A stretch of 15,004 nt of DNA from Campylobacterales bacterium (GCA_025800305.1 JAOXRY010000104.1:1-15004); one strand, 5' to 3'; counted from the stretch's first letter, positions 1 through 8,609 are shown. Program-made: numbers and translations. The notes: generated by a model not told the origin, from the letters alone.

Positions 1-92
1 GAGTCATATCCTCTATATTCCAATTCAGCAAGTCCATCAAGAAGTATTTTCTTAACATTGTTATTTCCTATGTATCCAACAATTCCACACAT
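1..92 (-). CDS. glmS: Glutamine-fructose-6-phosphate aminotransferase (isomerizing), N-terminal fragment
   Basis: Only the first 30 codons are in the window; the gene runs off the left edge. The translation begins MCGIVGYIG and continues to a LEYRGYDS-type motif (the last Ser codon is cut). This is the classic N-terminus of the class II glutamine amidotransferase domain of GlmS, where Cys2, exposed after removal of Met1, is the nucleophile that hydrolyses glutamine. The enzyme makes glucosamine-6-phosphate from fructose-6-phosphate for peptidoglycan and lipopolysaccharide in the cytoplasm. The ATG at 92-90 is fixed by the need for Cys at position 2. It lies 13 bases after the glnD stop, so co-transcription with glnD is likely. 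Another class II amidotransferase such as PurF is possible in principle, but the YRGYDS stretch favours GlmS. Confidence 0.93.
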   Translation of the reverse strand, partial: MCGIVGYIGNNNVKKILLDGLAELEYRGYD

Positions 93-105
93 TTATATTT
101 TCCTA

Positions 106-2577
106 TTAATTATTTGTAAGTTTTTCGATAATCTCTTTGGAATAATTACAAAACTTTCCATTTTTTTCTATTAAAAAGAGATCATTTGTACGTTTTTTGA
201 TTGTACTAATTTTAGCTGTAGCAATATCTATCCCAAAACTATCAAAAACATAGATAACATGAGCCAGAAGACCTTTTTGATCATGGGTCTCAAGGTTCAT
301 CCTTCCATAAGTTGGTGAGTGATCACAATCTATGGAAAGATCACCATTTTTTATTTTTGGAACTTGATATCTTAACTTTCTAGCCATATCAAAAGAGGCT
401 TCTATAATCAAATTTAGATGAGAAAGGCTCTCTTCATCCATCTCTTCTTTAAAACCGATCTTGAAATATTTCACTCCAGAAGTAAGTTTAAAGATATCCA
501 TACTTAAAATATCATTCCAAGCGAACTCTCCAAGAAGCCATCCAAGATTAATAGGTTTTTTTGAAAAGATCTCTAAAACAAAATGTCTATTATTATCATA
601 ATAAACGCTATACTCACTACACTCTAGAGATTTTTTTCCAAGATTTACAATCTCATCTGCTTTGTGTTTTATAAAAAATAGATTAGATTCAATAGATGAA
701 ATTTTCTTTAGTAGTGTTTTATCAGAAACTATAGTTTGTAGATGTCTCTCTTTTCTTGCTCTTTTTTCAGCTTCACTTATCTGCTCTTTTTTCTGTAAAT
801 ATGGAAGTGCATGGATGTAAAGATCTTCCAAAAGCATTTTTGTATACTCATTATAAACCCCATCTCCAACAGCTTTTACATCTGCTACAGTTAAAAGATA
901 GAGCATATCAAGGATTTTTTTATCTTTGATTTTAGATACAAAAAGAAGCAGAGTCTTCTCACTATGAATATCTTCTTTTTGTGCTGTTTGATTCATAAGA
1001 GTGTGATACTTAACAAGGATTTTTCCAAGATCTATCAACTCTTTTTTCATCTTTAGATTTGTTGCATAAACTTCAACAATCCTAGCTCCTAACTCACTGT
1101 GATCTTTTAACCTTCCTTTTCCTATATCATGAAAAAGTGCTATAAATCTTAAAAAACTCTGCTCCTCTTTGGTTAAAGAATTAAATAATTCAATTAGATT
1201 TTTTTCACTTTGTTGATTTAAAAATTTCAGTGTATCAATGCTGTGGATATCAACACTTTTTGTATGATAACCATCAAATTGAGGAAGGTGAAGAATAGGC
1301 TTAAACGGAGCCATAAGTTTTTCTAAGATCTCTGCTTTATAAAACTCCAAAACTATTTTATGAGAATCTTCTCTTTTAAAGATCTCAACCAGTAGTTTTT
1401 TCGTTTTTAGCCCTAGAACTTGTGGTATTTTACTATGTCTTAACCCTACGGTAAATGTAATATCAAAACCAATGTCTAAAGGCTGTTCTAAGTAGAGCTC
1501 TAAAAAGTCATTTATACTATCTTTTCTATATGAAAAATCACTATAAATTTTATTTTCTTTTACAATTAATCCATGAATTTTTTCATCTTTTCTTAAGATC
1601 TTTTGCTGGTAGAACTTACTGATGATATAGATATCATGGAAAGAACTAAAGATTTTTTTCATCAATCTTCTCTCTGCAACTCTTTGTTTAGTGTCTTTAA
1701 ACCCTAATTTTAGTGCCAGTTCTCGTTGATATTGTAAAAGAACTCTATCCTCTTTTTTTCCAGCAATTAGATGAAGAGCATTTCTTACACGTGTCAAAAA
1801 ATCTATCGCACTTTGAAGCTCTCTATAGTCTTCATCGTAAATAAGGCTCCCTGAAAGATCTTTTAACCTATCAATTCCAAGAACAGTTTTAGAAATCCAA
1901 AAAAGAGTATTGCTATCTCTTGTTCCACCAATATTCTCTTTTAGACTTGGTTCCATCTGTTTAGATTGTTTTTTAAATCTTGTTTGCTGTTCTTCTAACT
2001 TCTGCTGTATAAAAGTTTCTTGGTCTGTACTTCTTATAATATTTAGTTTTCCAGAAGTCTCAATCCATAAAAACTTTGAACCAAAGAGAAATCTTGATTC
2101 AAGCATAGCAGTACGAATTGTAGGATCACTATCAGCACTGGTTTTTAAATCTTCAACTTCATGGACTCTATGTCCCAGTTTTAGTCCTGCGTCCCATGCA
2201 AGATAGAGAACCCTCTCCATTAAAGGTTTAATATTAAAACCCTTGACCTCTTTATAGACAATCATCAGATCTACATCAGAGTGGACACAAAGTTCCTCTC
2301 TTCCAAAGCTTCCCATGGCAATAAATGTAACAGGAATAGAGTTAGTAGAAGGAGTATAGTCTCCAAAACTATCTCTTATAACGTAACGATAAAATTTTTT
2401 AATGTAGTCTTCGATTTTTCTTGTGTGAGAGTAGAGGAAACTATTTCCAACAGAATTATTGAAAGCTTCATCAATAGAAGCGTAGTAATCTTTTATATCT
2501 TCTTTGAAGACTTTGGAAATCTCAAAGTCTTCTGCTTTTTTTTCAATTAGATCTTCAAGTTTTTCTGAAAGTGTCAA
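106..2577 (-). CDS. glnD: [Protein-PII] uridylyltransferase / uridylyl-removing enzyme GlnD
   Basis: This 823-residue protein is close to the usual GlnD length (about 850-890). GlnD adds UMP to PII proteins when glutamine is low and removes it when glutamine is high, in the cytoplasm. Domains in order: nucleotidyltransferase with GSFGRE at 89-94 and SDVDL at 100-104 (metal ligands D101, D103); the GlnD-type GGTRD at 217-221; an HD hydrolase domain with H483-D484, H493 and D566; and a clear C-terminal ACT domain from about 757 to the end (GLLAHVIYVFDSFGIDI region). The first ACT domain expected near 660-735 is present only in divergent form. The start is TTG at 2577-2575, the only usable start after an in-frame stop at 2584-2586. 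It sits two bases after the upstream gene's stop with no Shine-Dalgarno sequence, so translational coupling is likely. Confidence 0.95.
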   Translation of the reverse strand: MTLSEKLEDLIEKKAEDFEISKVFKEDIKDYYASIDEAFNNSVGNSFLYSHTRKIEDYIKKFYRYVIRDSFGDYTPSTNSIPVTFIAMGSFGREELCVHSDVDLMIVYKEVKGFNIKPLMERVLYLAWDAGLKLGHRVHEVEDLKTSADSDPTIRTAMLESRFLFGSKFLWIETSGKLNIIRSTDQETFIQQKLEEQQTRFKKQSKQMEPSLKENIGGTRDSNTLFWISKTVLGIDRLKDLSGSLIYDEDYRELQSAIDFLTRVRNALHLIAGKKEDRVLLQYQRELALKLGFKDTKQRVAERRLMKKIFSSFHDIYIISKFYQQKILRKDEKIHGLIVKENKIYSDFSYRKDSINDFLELYLEQPLDIGFDITFTVGLRHSKIPQVLGLKTKKLLVEIFKREDSHKIVLEFYKAEILEKLMAPFKPILHLPQFDGYHTKSVDIHSIDTLKFLNQQSEKNLIELFNSLTKEEQSFLRFIALFHDIGKGRLKDHSELGARIVEVYATNLKMKKELIDLGKILVKYHTLMNQTAQKEDIHSEKTLLLFVSKIKDKKILDMLYLLTVADVKAVGDGVYNEYTKMLLEDLYIHALPYLQKKEQISEAEKRARKERHLQTIVSDKTLLKKISSIESNLFFIKHKADEIVNLGKKSLECSEYSVYYDNNRHFVLEIFSKKPINLGWLLGEFAWNDILSMDIFKLTSGVKYFKIGFKEEMDEESLSHLNLIIEASFDMARKLRYQVPKIKNGDLSIDCDHSPTYGRMNLETHDQKGLLAHVIYVFDSFGIDIATAKISTIKKRTNDLFLIEKNGKFCNYSKEIIEKLTNN

Positions 2578-2579
2578 TT

Positions 2580-2897
2580 TTATTTAACACACATTACTTT
2601 TAATTTTTTAGATTTGTGGTCTGGAATTGAGAGCCCTAAATCAAAATCAAAGCTGTATGCTCCTTCAATATCTAGATTATTTCCTGTCCAATAAGAGTCA
2701 TTATCATAACCAGTATTTCTACCTTGCTTTTTCTCTGCAAATTTCTTTTCAAAATCCTTTATAGAAGCCATCCTTCCACCCATAGAAAAACAGTATCTAT
2801 AAGCTTCTTGCCAAACCATTTTCCCATCTGCTTGGTGAGACTGTTGTCCTGCTTGTAAGGTAATAAATATAAAAAGTAATCCTATAAAAAATTTCAT
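2580..2897 (-). CDS. Small secreted protein of unknown function, Lcl/DUF1566-like C-terminus
   Basis: A 105-residue protein with a short Sec-type signal peptide (about residues 1-16: MKFF, then a hydrophobic core ending near QAG), so probably periplasmic, exported or surface-exposed. The mature part contains a WQEA-YCFSMGGRMASI stretch, then YWTGN at 69-73, an aromatic AYSFDFD segment and a terminal VMCVK. This order resembles the Lcl C-terminal/DUF1566 fold, where Trp-rich strands end in a CV(R/K) motif. C36 and C103 are the only cysteines and could form a disulfide. Function is not recognised. The gene fits tightly between leuA (TAG, three bases, ATG) and glnD (TAA, two bases, TTG), so it is surely translated in the operon although its product acts outside the cytoplasm. 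The family assignment rests on eye-level motif similarity only. Confidence 0.75.
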   Translation of the reverse strand: MKFFIGLLFIFITLQAGQQSHQADGKMVWQEAYRYCFSMGGRMASIKDFEKKFAEKKQGRNTGYDNDSYWTGNNLDIEGAYSFDFDLGLSIPDHKSKKLKVMCVK

Positions 2898-2900
2898 TTT

Positions 2901-4412
2901 CTAATCTTTTTGTTTAATCTGTAGATAGTTATTAAGACTATCAATATAAGCGTTGGCAGAAGCGATCATTGTATCGATATGAAGCCCATGACCCATAACA
3001 GCCAGACCTTCTTCAAATTCAACTTTTATAAACACTCTAGCCAGAGCATCTTTACCTTCTGTTACAGCTTTAACTTTATAGTCTTTTAAGTGACCATTAA
3101 AACCACTTACTCTATCTATAACTTTAAAAATAGCATCTATTGTACCATCTCCAATGGCAGCATCGGTATATTCCATTGCTTCTTTTTTAATCGTAACAGC
3201 AGCAGTTGGTACACCTTCACTACAATCACTGATTTGAAGTTTTACCAATTCATAAACTTTTTCTATTTCATCTTGAGAGTTTGCTAAAGCTCGAATATCA
3301 TCGTCATAGATCTCTTTTTTCTTATCTGCAAGATCTTTAAACTTTTCAAAAGCTTCCTTAAACTGCTCTTCATCAAGAACATAACCTAAAGACTCTAACT
3401 TATCTTTAAAAGCGTGGCTACCAGAGAGTTTTCCAAGAGTTAATGTATTGTTTTCAATTCCAACATCAGATGGCTTCATAATCTCATATGTAATTGCATT
3501 TTTCAACACGCCGTCTTGATGAATTCCACTTTCATGGGAAAACGCGTTTTTCCCAACAATTGCTTTATTTGGTTGAGGTTCAATTCCACATACAGTAGCT
3601 ACAAGTCTACTTGTTCCATAGATCTCTTTAGTTTTGATATTTGTATCAAGTCCATTGTAATAGTCGCTTCTAGTTTTTAAAGCCATTACAATCTCTTCTA
3701 AAGCAGCATTTCCAGCTCTCTCACCTAACCCATTAATTGTACACTCAATCTGTCTAGCACCATTTTCTACAGCACTTAAAGAGTTGGCAACAGCTAAGCC
3801 TAAATCATTGTGACAGTGAACAGAAAGAATAGCCTTATTACCAACGTGTTCAACCAATTCTTTAATAAAACTTCCATATTGATTAGGAGTTGCATAACCT
3901 ACAGTATCAGGCATATTAAGAGTCGTTGCTCCAGCTTCAACAACAGCACTTAATATATCTTTTAAAAAACCCATTTCAGAACGTGTTGCATCTTCACAGC
4001 TAAACTCAACATCATCAGTAAATGATTTTGCAAATTCAACAGCTTTTACAGCTCTTTTGATAACTTCATCAGGAGCCATTTTCAGCTTTAGGTCCATATG
4101 GATAGGACTAGTTGCTATAAAGGTATGGATTCTTCTTTTTTTAGCATTTTCAATTGCTCTAGCTGCTGTTTCTATGTCTTTTTCAACTGTACGTGCCAAA
4201 GAACAGATTGTTGAGTTTTGTGCAACACCTGCAATCTCTTTTACAGCTTCAAAATCCCCATTACTAGCAACTGCAAAACCAGCTTCAATAATATCAACAC
4301 CTAAAAGATCTAACTTTCTTGCAATTTTTACCTTTTCAGGAATTGTCATAGAAGCCCCCGGAGACTGTTCGCCGTCTCTAAGGGTTGTATCGAAGATCTT
4401 AATGTTATCCAT
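2901..4412 (-). CDS. leuA: 2-isopropylmalate synthase
   Basis: This 503-residue cytoplasmic enzyme condenses acetyl-CoA with 2-oxoisovalerate, the first committed step of leucine synthesis. The N-terminal TIM-barrel signature FDTTLRDGEQSPGASM starts at residue 7, with metal-binding D13. The HCHND motif at 199-203 supplies H199 and H201, and GLGERAGNAALEE at 228-240 gives the third conserved block. The C-terminal leucine-feedback domain runs from about 390 and ends with GLHIDTMIASANAYIDSLN, the regulatory-domain signature. Length and domain order match the LeuA1 (about 510-residue) class rather than citramalate or homocitrate synthase, although those share the barrel. The ATG overlaps the end of pssA by 8 bases, which suggests translational coupling. 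No leu leader or attenuator is visible because the start lies inside pssA. Confidence 0.96.
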   Translation of the reverse strand: MDNIKIFDTTLRDGEQSPGASMTIPEKVKIARKLDLLGVDIIEAGFAVASNGDFEAVKEIAGVAQNSTICSLARTVEKDIETAARAIENAKKRRIHTFIATSPIHMDLKLKMAPDEVIKRAVKAVEFAKSFTDDVEFSCEDATRSEMGFLKDILSAVVEAGATTLNMPDTVGYATPNQYGSFIKELVEHVGNKAILSVHCHNDLGLAVANSLSAVENGARQIECTINGLGERAGNAALEEIVMALKTRSDYYNGLDTNIKTKEIYGTSRLVATVCGIEPQPNKAIVGKNAFSHESGIHQDGVLKNAITYEIMKPSDVGIENNTLTLGKLSGSHAFKDKLESLGYVLDEEQFKEAFEKFKDLADKKKEIYDDDIRALANSQDEIEKVYELVKLQISDCSEGVPTAAVTIKKEAMEYTDAAIGDGTIDAIFKVIDRVSGFNGHLKDYKVKAVTEGKDALARVFIKVEFEEGLAVMGHGLHIDTMIASANAYIDSLNNYLQIKQKD

Positions 4413-5136
4413 TATTACTAGGCTTTTTTCTAAAAATCATCATATATAAAACTCTCAAAGGTCCAAATAGAGCGTAAAGAAGAGATATTCCTCCAAGCAT
4501 TAAAATTGGATAGAGATAGATTAAAGAGAGTAGTGTAATGATTAAAATTAGTACCTTAATAAATTGACCATTTCCCATATCCATTTTCTTAAAACTTGGA
4601 TATCTAATATTGCTAACCATAAGAACAGCAGCAAAAAGAGTTAAAATAGAAACTAAAAATCCACTTTTATCAAAAAAATGATATTCAGATCCTAAAAGAA
4701 CCAATCCTACCACTAATATTCCAGCTGCTGGAATTGGAAGTCCAATAAACACATTTGGTTCTGTTTCTGCATTTGTAACATTAAACCTAGCTAACCTTAC
4801 TGCTCCGAAAATAACAAAAAGTGCCGTAACAATTACACCAAATTTTCCAAGGTGAATTCCACTGTAGAAGTAATAAAGCATAGCAGGAGTAATACCAAAA
4901 GAGATAACATCAGCTAAAGAGTCAAACTCAACACCAAACTGACTTGTTGTTTTTGTAAGTCTTGCAACTCTTCCATCTAAAGCATCAAAAATAGAAGCAA
5001 GAAAAATATACCATCCAGCTGTTGCAAACTCCCCTTTAAAAGCCGACAAGATACTTAAGACAGCAAGAAAAATACTTCCTGCTGTAAAAAGATTTGGAAG
5101 TAGGTATTTTAATTGTATTTTTTGTTGATTACTCAT
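4405..5136 (-). CDS. pssA: CDP-diacylglycerol--serine O-phosphatidyltransferase
   Basis: A 243-residue polytopic inner-membrane enzyme that joins CDP-diacylglycerol and L-serine to give phosphatidylserine, the precursor of phosphatidylethanolamine. The CDP-alcohol phosphatidyltransferase signature is complete: D51, D54-G55, A58-R59, G68, D72 and D76 (start DALDGRVARL). Several hydrophobic helices follow (about 100-117, 137-150, 158-176, 194-226), ending in a basic tail. Length and topology fit the PssA type found in Gram-positive and epsilonproteobacteria, not the phospholipase D-like E. coli enzyme. The start ATG overlaps the psd-like stop in the arrangement ATGA (4-base overlap), with an AGGG-type ribosome site about 9 bases upstream. 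The neighbouring psd-like gene would be the next pathway step, if it is active. Confidence 0.95.
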   Translation of the reverse strand: MSNQQKIQLKYLLPNLFTAGSIFLAVLSILSAFKGEFATAGWYIFLASIFDALDGRVARLTKTTSQFGVEFDSLADVISFGITPAMLYYFYSGIHLGKFGVIVTALFVIFGAVRLARFNVTNAETEPNVFIGLPIPAAGILVVGLVLLGSEYHFFDKSGFLVSILTLFAAVLMVSNIRYPSFKKMDMGNGQFIKVLILIITLLSLIYLYPILMLGGISLLYALFGPLRVLYMMIFRKKPSNNG

Positions 5137-5762
5137 TGAAGAAACCCTAAAAGACTCTCACCTGCTTTCACATTCATTCCTGAGGAGACTTTCATCTCTA
5201 TCTCTTTAGGGCAAGTAAGAGTTACAACACCACCACCAAAAAAACCTACTCTTTTTCCGGCAAGTTGTTTCTCTTTTTCTTGTGTATAAAAATTAATTGG
5301 AACCTTTACCAATCCACTTTGTAAATCCAAAGAAAACTTCTTTCTTTTAAACCTAAAGTTCATAGTACTATTTTCATTAAGATTTTTTGAAGCAGGATTA
5401 GATAATGGAAGAAAAAGCCCTCTTATTTGAGTGATTTTTTCAACAGTAATATCCATTGGAGATCTTATAAAATGAGGATCTATAAGACTGTTTTCAATCA
5501 CAACCTTCACACTCTCCTCTTCATAGACCACCTCTTTAACTTTTCCATCAACTGGAGCTAAGATAGCCAGTTCATCACCTTCTTCTGGCTCTCTTTCTGG
5601 ATTGTAGAAAAAGACAAACTGTCCTATTAAAAATGCCAGTGTTATAAAAGTAAAAAATCCCCATCCTAATAGAGAAAATACTAGTAATATTAATACAGTG
5701 TAAGCAATTGGCTTTACACCCTCTTTCGCAATTAGATCAGTTGTTGTTTTCACCATCTTCAT
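5133..5762 (-). CDS. psd: Phosphatidylserine decarboxylase-related membrane protein lacking the usual pyruvoyl serine
   Basis: This 209-residue protein resembles the short Psd/archaetidylserine decarboxylase family. It has two N-terminal membrane segments (about 19-35 and 37-53), APVDGKV at 69-75, an IDPHFIRSPMD block at 94-104 matching the family's NVHxNRSP region, and GLFLPLSNPASKNLNEN at 115-131. A genuine Psd cleaves itself before a Ser in a (L/F)GS motif, and that Ser becomes the pyruvoyl cofactor. Here the aligned site reads FFGGGVV (174-180; codons GGT GGT GGT for the glycines), so the Ser is absent, and the segment between QLAG and this site looks about 14 residues shorter than usual. 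Decarboxylase activity is therefore doubtful. The start ATG at 5762 overlaps ftsH by 26 bases; in-frame ATG at 5756 is an alternative. The next gene is pssA. Confidence 0.85.
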   Translation of the reverse strand: MKMVKTTTDLIAKEGVKPIAYTVLILLVFSLLGWGFFTFITLAFLIGQFVFFYNPEREPEEGDELAILAPVDGKVKEVVYEEESVKVVIENSLIDPHFIRSPMDITVEKITQIRGLFLPLSNPASKNLNENSTMNFRFKRKKFSLDLQSGLVKVPINFYTQEKEKQLAGKRVGFFGGGVVTLTCPKEIEMKVSSGMNVKAGESLLGFLQ

Positions 5763-7773
5763 CTTCTTTTTTATCTTCTTTTGGCTTATCTTCTAAAACC
5801 GCATTATCTGCAATTTCTTGACTCGCTTTTTCTTTCTCTTCTAACTCTTTTTGCCACTCACTGTCAATACCATTCTTCTCTTCAAACTCTCTTAAAATCT
5901 CAGTAACTTTGCTTCCACCAATAACCTCAACTCTTCTTAATTCTGCTGTCATTGTCTCCATTGCGTCTCTGTATTTTTCAAGACTCTCTTTAACAGCTGT
6001 GTATCTTTCATCTAAAAGTTCGATTAGATACTTATCCAGCTTTTGCGCCATCTCTTCACTGTAATCTTTAGACTGAGATAATCCACCACCTAAGAATTTA
6101 CTGTTTTGTTTCTCCATAACCATAAGTCCAGCAACATCACTCATACCATACATCATAACCATCGATTTAATAATATCCGTTGCTCTTTCCAAGTCGTTGG
6201 AAGCACCTGTTGAAATTTCTCCAACAAAAAGCTCTTCAGCAGCACGTCCTCCAAGTAAAACATCAACTTCTGCAATTAACTCATGCTTTTGCATTAAGTA
6301 TCTATTCTCTTCTGGAGTATTTAGTGTATATCCAAGAGCCGCCATACCTCTAGGGACAATAGAAACTTTATTTACTTTATTTGCACCTTTTGTAATCTGT
6401 GCAATAAGTGCATGACCACTTTCGTGATAAGCAACAATATTTTTCTCTTTTTCAGAGATTCTTCTACTTTTCTTCTCTAATCCTGCAATAGATCTTTCTA
6501 CCGCTTCTTTTAGATCTGATTGCTCTACTTGATCTTTGTTTTTTCTACCTGCTAATAGAGTTGCTTCATTAATTACATTGGCTAAATCTGCACCAGCCAG
6601 ACCAGCTGTCATTGTTGCAATCTCTTTGAGATTAGCTTTAGGGCTAATCTCAATATTTTTCACATGAACTTGTAAGATGTCCAGTCTTCCTTGATAATCT
6701 GGCTTATCAACTAATACTTGTCTATCAAATCTTCCTGGTCTAAGTAGTGCAGGGTCTAAAACCTCTGGTCTATTAGTCGCCGCTAAAATAATAACAGGCT
6801 CATCAGAAGCAAAACCATCCATTTCTGCTAGAAGCTGATTAAGAGTTTGCTCTCTCTCATCATTTCCACCCATACCACCAGCAGATCTGTTTTTACCAAG
6901 TGCGTCAATCTCATCAATAAATACAATTGAAGGAGCATCTTTTTTTGCTTGTTCAAAAAGATCTCTAACTCTTGCAGCACCAACACCAACAAACATCTCA
7001 ATAAAAGATGAAGCAGAAACTGAGAAGAAAGGAACACTAGCTTCCCCTGCAACAGCTTTTGCAAGAAGAGTTTTACCAGTTCCAGGAGGTCCTACTAAAA
7101 GGATACCTTTAGGGATTTTTGCACCTAGTTTTAGATATCTATCAGGGTGTTGTAAAAAATCAACAACCTCTTTTACTTCCTCTTTTGCCTCTTTATTACC
7201 AGCCATATCATCAAATTTTGTGTCTGGCTTTTCAGAGTTAACCATCTTTTTTGAACTACCCATTCCAAGCATTCCACCACCAAGGTTTTTCTGCATTCTT
7301 GAAGTTAGTAAGATCCAAATTCCAAAGAAAATAAAGATTGGAAGAATCCAACCAAAAAGAAGGTCACTTAACCAGTTATCTTCACTGAATCCTGAGTATT
7401 TTACTTTGTTTGAATCAAGAATTGGAAGAAGATCATTATCTGGATGAATTCTTTTAATTGTATAAACTGTTTTTAATCCACCTTGATTAGAAACAGCTTT
7501 TAAAGTTGTCTTACCAATTGAAACTTCTTCAATTTGTCCTGATTTTACAAGTTCTTTAAAGTCATAGTAACCAATTTTCTTGTATACAGATCTTTGTGAG
7601 TTACTTCCAAAGCCACTACTTCCATCAGTCATTCCAGCTTCTGGAGAAGCCACATACTTAAAAATCAAAATTGCAACTACTGAAAAAATTGCAAAAATTA
7701 ACAGAGGATTTTGATTGAAAAAATTATTATTATCTGGTCCATCTGGTCTATTATCATTATTTTGTCTATTCAT
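5737..7773 (-). CDS. ftsH: ATP-dependent zinc metalloprotease FtsH
   Basis: A 678-residue membrane-anchored AAA+ protease that degrades misfolded membrane proteins and selected regulators at the cytoplasmic face. An Asn-rich N-terminus is followed by a membrane segment at about 24-41, a periplasmic domain of roughly 95 residues and a second membrane segment at 138-156. The AAA module has Walker A GPPGTGKT at 228-235, Walker B VFIDEID at 284-290 and the second region of homology ATNRP...RPGRFDR at 332-351. The zinc site is H450-E451-S-G-H454, with D527 in SNDLER as third ligand. The last 40 or so residues are a charged Glu/Lys/Asp tail, making it longer than the typical 640-650. ATG at 7773 has AAGGA about 10 bases upstream, inside the end of prmA. 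The 3' end overlaps the psd-like gene. Confidence 0.98.
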   Translation of the reverse strand: MNRQNNDNRPDGPDNNNFFNQNPLLIFAIFSVVAILIFKYVASPEAGMTDGSSGFGSNSQRSVYKKIGYYDFKELVKSGQIEEVSIGKTTLKAVSNQGGLKTVYTIKRIHPDNDLLPILDSNKVKYSGFSEDNWLSDLLFGWILPIFIFFGIWILLTSRMQKNLGGGMLGMGSSKKMVNSEKPDTKFDDMAGNKEAKEEVKEVVDFLQHPDRYLKLGAKIPKGILLVGPPGTGKTLLAKAVAGEASVPFFSVSASSFIEMFVGVGAARVRDLFEQAKKDAPSIVFIDEIDALGKNRSAGGMGGNDEREQTLNQLLAEMDGFASDEPVIILAATNRPEVLDPALLRPGRFDRQVLVDKPDYQGRLDILQVHVKNIEISPKANLKEIATMTAGLAGADLANVINEATLLAGRKNKDQVEQSDLKEAVERSIAGLEKKSRRISEKEKNIVAYHESGHALIAQITKGANKVNKVSIVPRGMAALGYTLNTPEENRYLMQKHELIAEVDVLLGGRAAEELFVGEISTGASNDLERATDIIKSMVMMYGMSDVAGLMVMEKQNSKFLGGGLSQSKDYSEEMAQKLDKYLIELLDERYTAVKESLEKYRDAMETMTAELRRVEVIGGSKVTEILREFEEKNGIDSEWQKELEEKEKASQEIADNAVLEDKPKEDKKEDEDGENNN

Positions 7774-7779
7774 ATGACG

Positions 7780-8604
7780 TTATTTCCTTAGTATGAGTGT
7801 TACCCACTCTTGATTTTGTTTTTTATCTAAAATCTCAAATTCTGAAAAATTTTCTAAAACTTTCTCTTCATATTTCCTTAAAATCCCTGAGAGAATAAGC
7901 TTTCCACCACTTTTAACTTTTGATTTTAGATCTCGTTTTATAAATACAATCACATCTGATACGATGTTAGCAACAACAATATCATATGTCTCTTTTGTAC
8001 TATTAGCCGAACCAACCCACATATTTTCATATGTTTCACCGTTTAGCTGGAAGTTCTCTTTGGAGTTTATTATAGCCAATTCATCTGTATCACACAAACT
8101 AACCTTTGCCCCTAACTTCCTTCCTACAAGGGCAAGAATACCACTTCCACACCCAACATCCAAAAGAGCTTCTCCCTCTTTTGTAATCTCATCTAAAGCT
8201 TCCACACAAGAACCTGTAGTAAAGTGGTCACCTGTACCAAAAACTAAAGAGGGATTGATAATCACATCTTTAAGATCTTCACTTTTTGCTATCCATTCAG
8301 GACGAATATAAAATCTCCCTATTTTTATAGGTTTTACAGATTTTTTATACTCTTCAACCCAATCTTTTTGACTCTTTTCTCTAATCTCAATAGAAAAGTC
8401 TATCTTCTCTTCTAACTCTTGTGAAAAAGAGGTGATGATTCTTTCTATCTTCTCTTCTAAATCTATACTGGAAGAGACAGTTAAAACAATTGTATTTTGA
8501 TTTTCTTGTGTTGAAGCCGAATCTAAAGCATCGGCTAATATTGGTTCAATGATTTCTATGAAAGAAGAAAGGGTTACCCTAACTTCTAAATAGGTATCTG
8601 CCAT
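7780..8604 (-). CDS. prmA: Ribosomal protein L11 methyltransferase
   Basis: A 274-residue cytoplasmic SAM-dependent methyltransferase that methylates ribosomal protein L11. The PrmA signature NPSLVFGTGDHFTT lies at 117-130 (the usual form is DPGxAFGTGxHxTT). The SAM-binding glycine loop DVGCGSGILAL is at 149-159, the acidic residue at the end of strand 2 is D172, and the VANI motif is at 211-214. The N-terminal 80 residues form the L11-recognition part and are poorly conserved, as is usual. Length is slightly below the E. coli protein (293) and normal for this phylum. The ATG is 5 bases after the cheY stop with only a weak ribosome site, and ftsH begins 6 bases after the stop, so it sits mid-operon. 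Confidence 0.95.
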   Translation of the reverse strand: MADTYLEVRVTLSSFIEIIEPILADALDSASTQENQNTIVLTVSSSIDLEEKIERIITSFSQELEEKIDFSIEIREKSQKDWVEEYKKSVKPIKIGRFYIRPEWIAKSEDLKDVIINPSLVFGTGDHFTTGSCVEALDEITKEGEALLDVGCGSGILALVGRKLGAKVSLCDTDELAIINSKENFQLNGETYENMWVGSANSTKETYDIVVANIVSDVIVFIKRDLKSKVKSGGKLILSGILRKYEEKVLENFSEFEILDKKQNQEWVTLILRK

Positions 8605-8609
8605 GTAGA

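Noticed and set aside
1910..2550. Two plus-strand open frames opposite glnD (89 and 98 codons).
   Set aside because: Compositionally odd translations rich in Ser, Phe and Cys, antisense to a conserved enzyme; shadow frames.
4057..4449. Plus-strand open frame of 130 codons opposite leuA.
   Set aside because: It is antisense to a well-conserved gene, has no family resemblance and no ribosome site, and mirrors the codon bias of leuA.
6828..7064. Minus-strand frame of 78 codons inside ftsH.
   Set aside because: Out of frame within the AAA domain of FtsH; Leu-rich translation typical of a frame shadow.
7964..8311. Plus-strand open frame of 115 codons opposite prmA.
   Set aside because: It is antisense to the conserved SAM-binding region of PrmA with no signals of its own.
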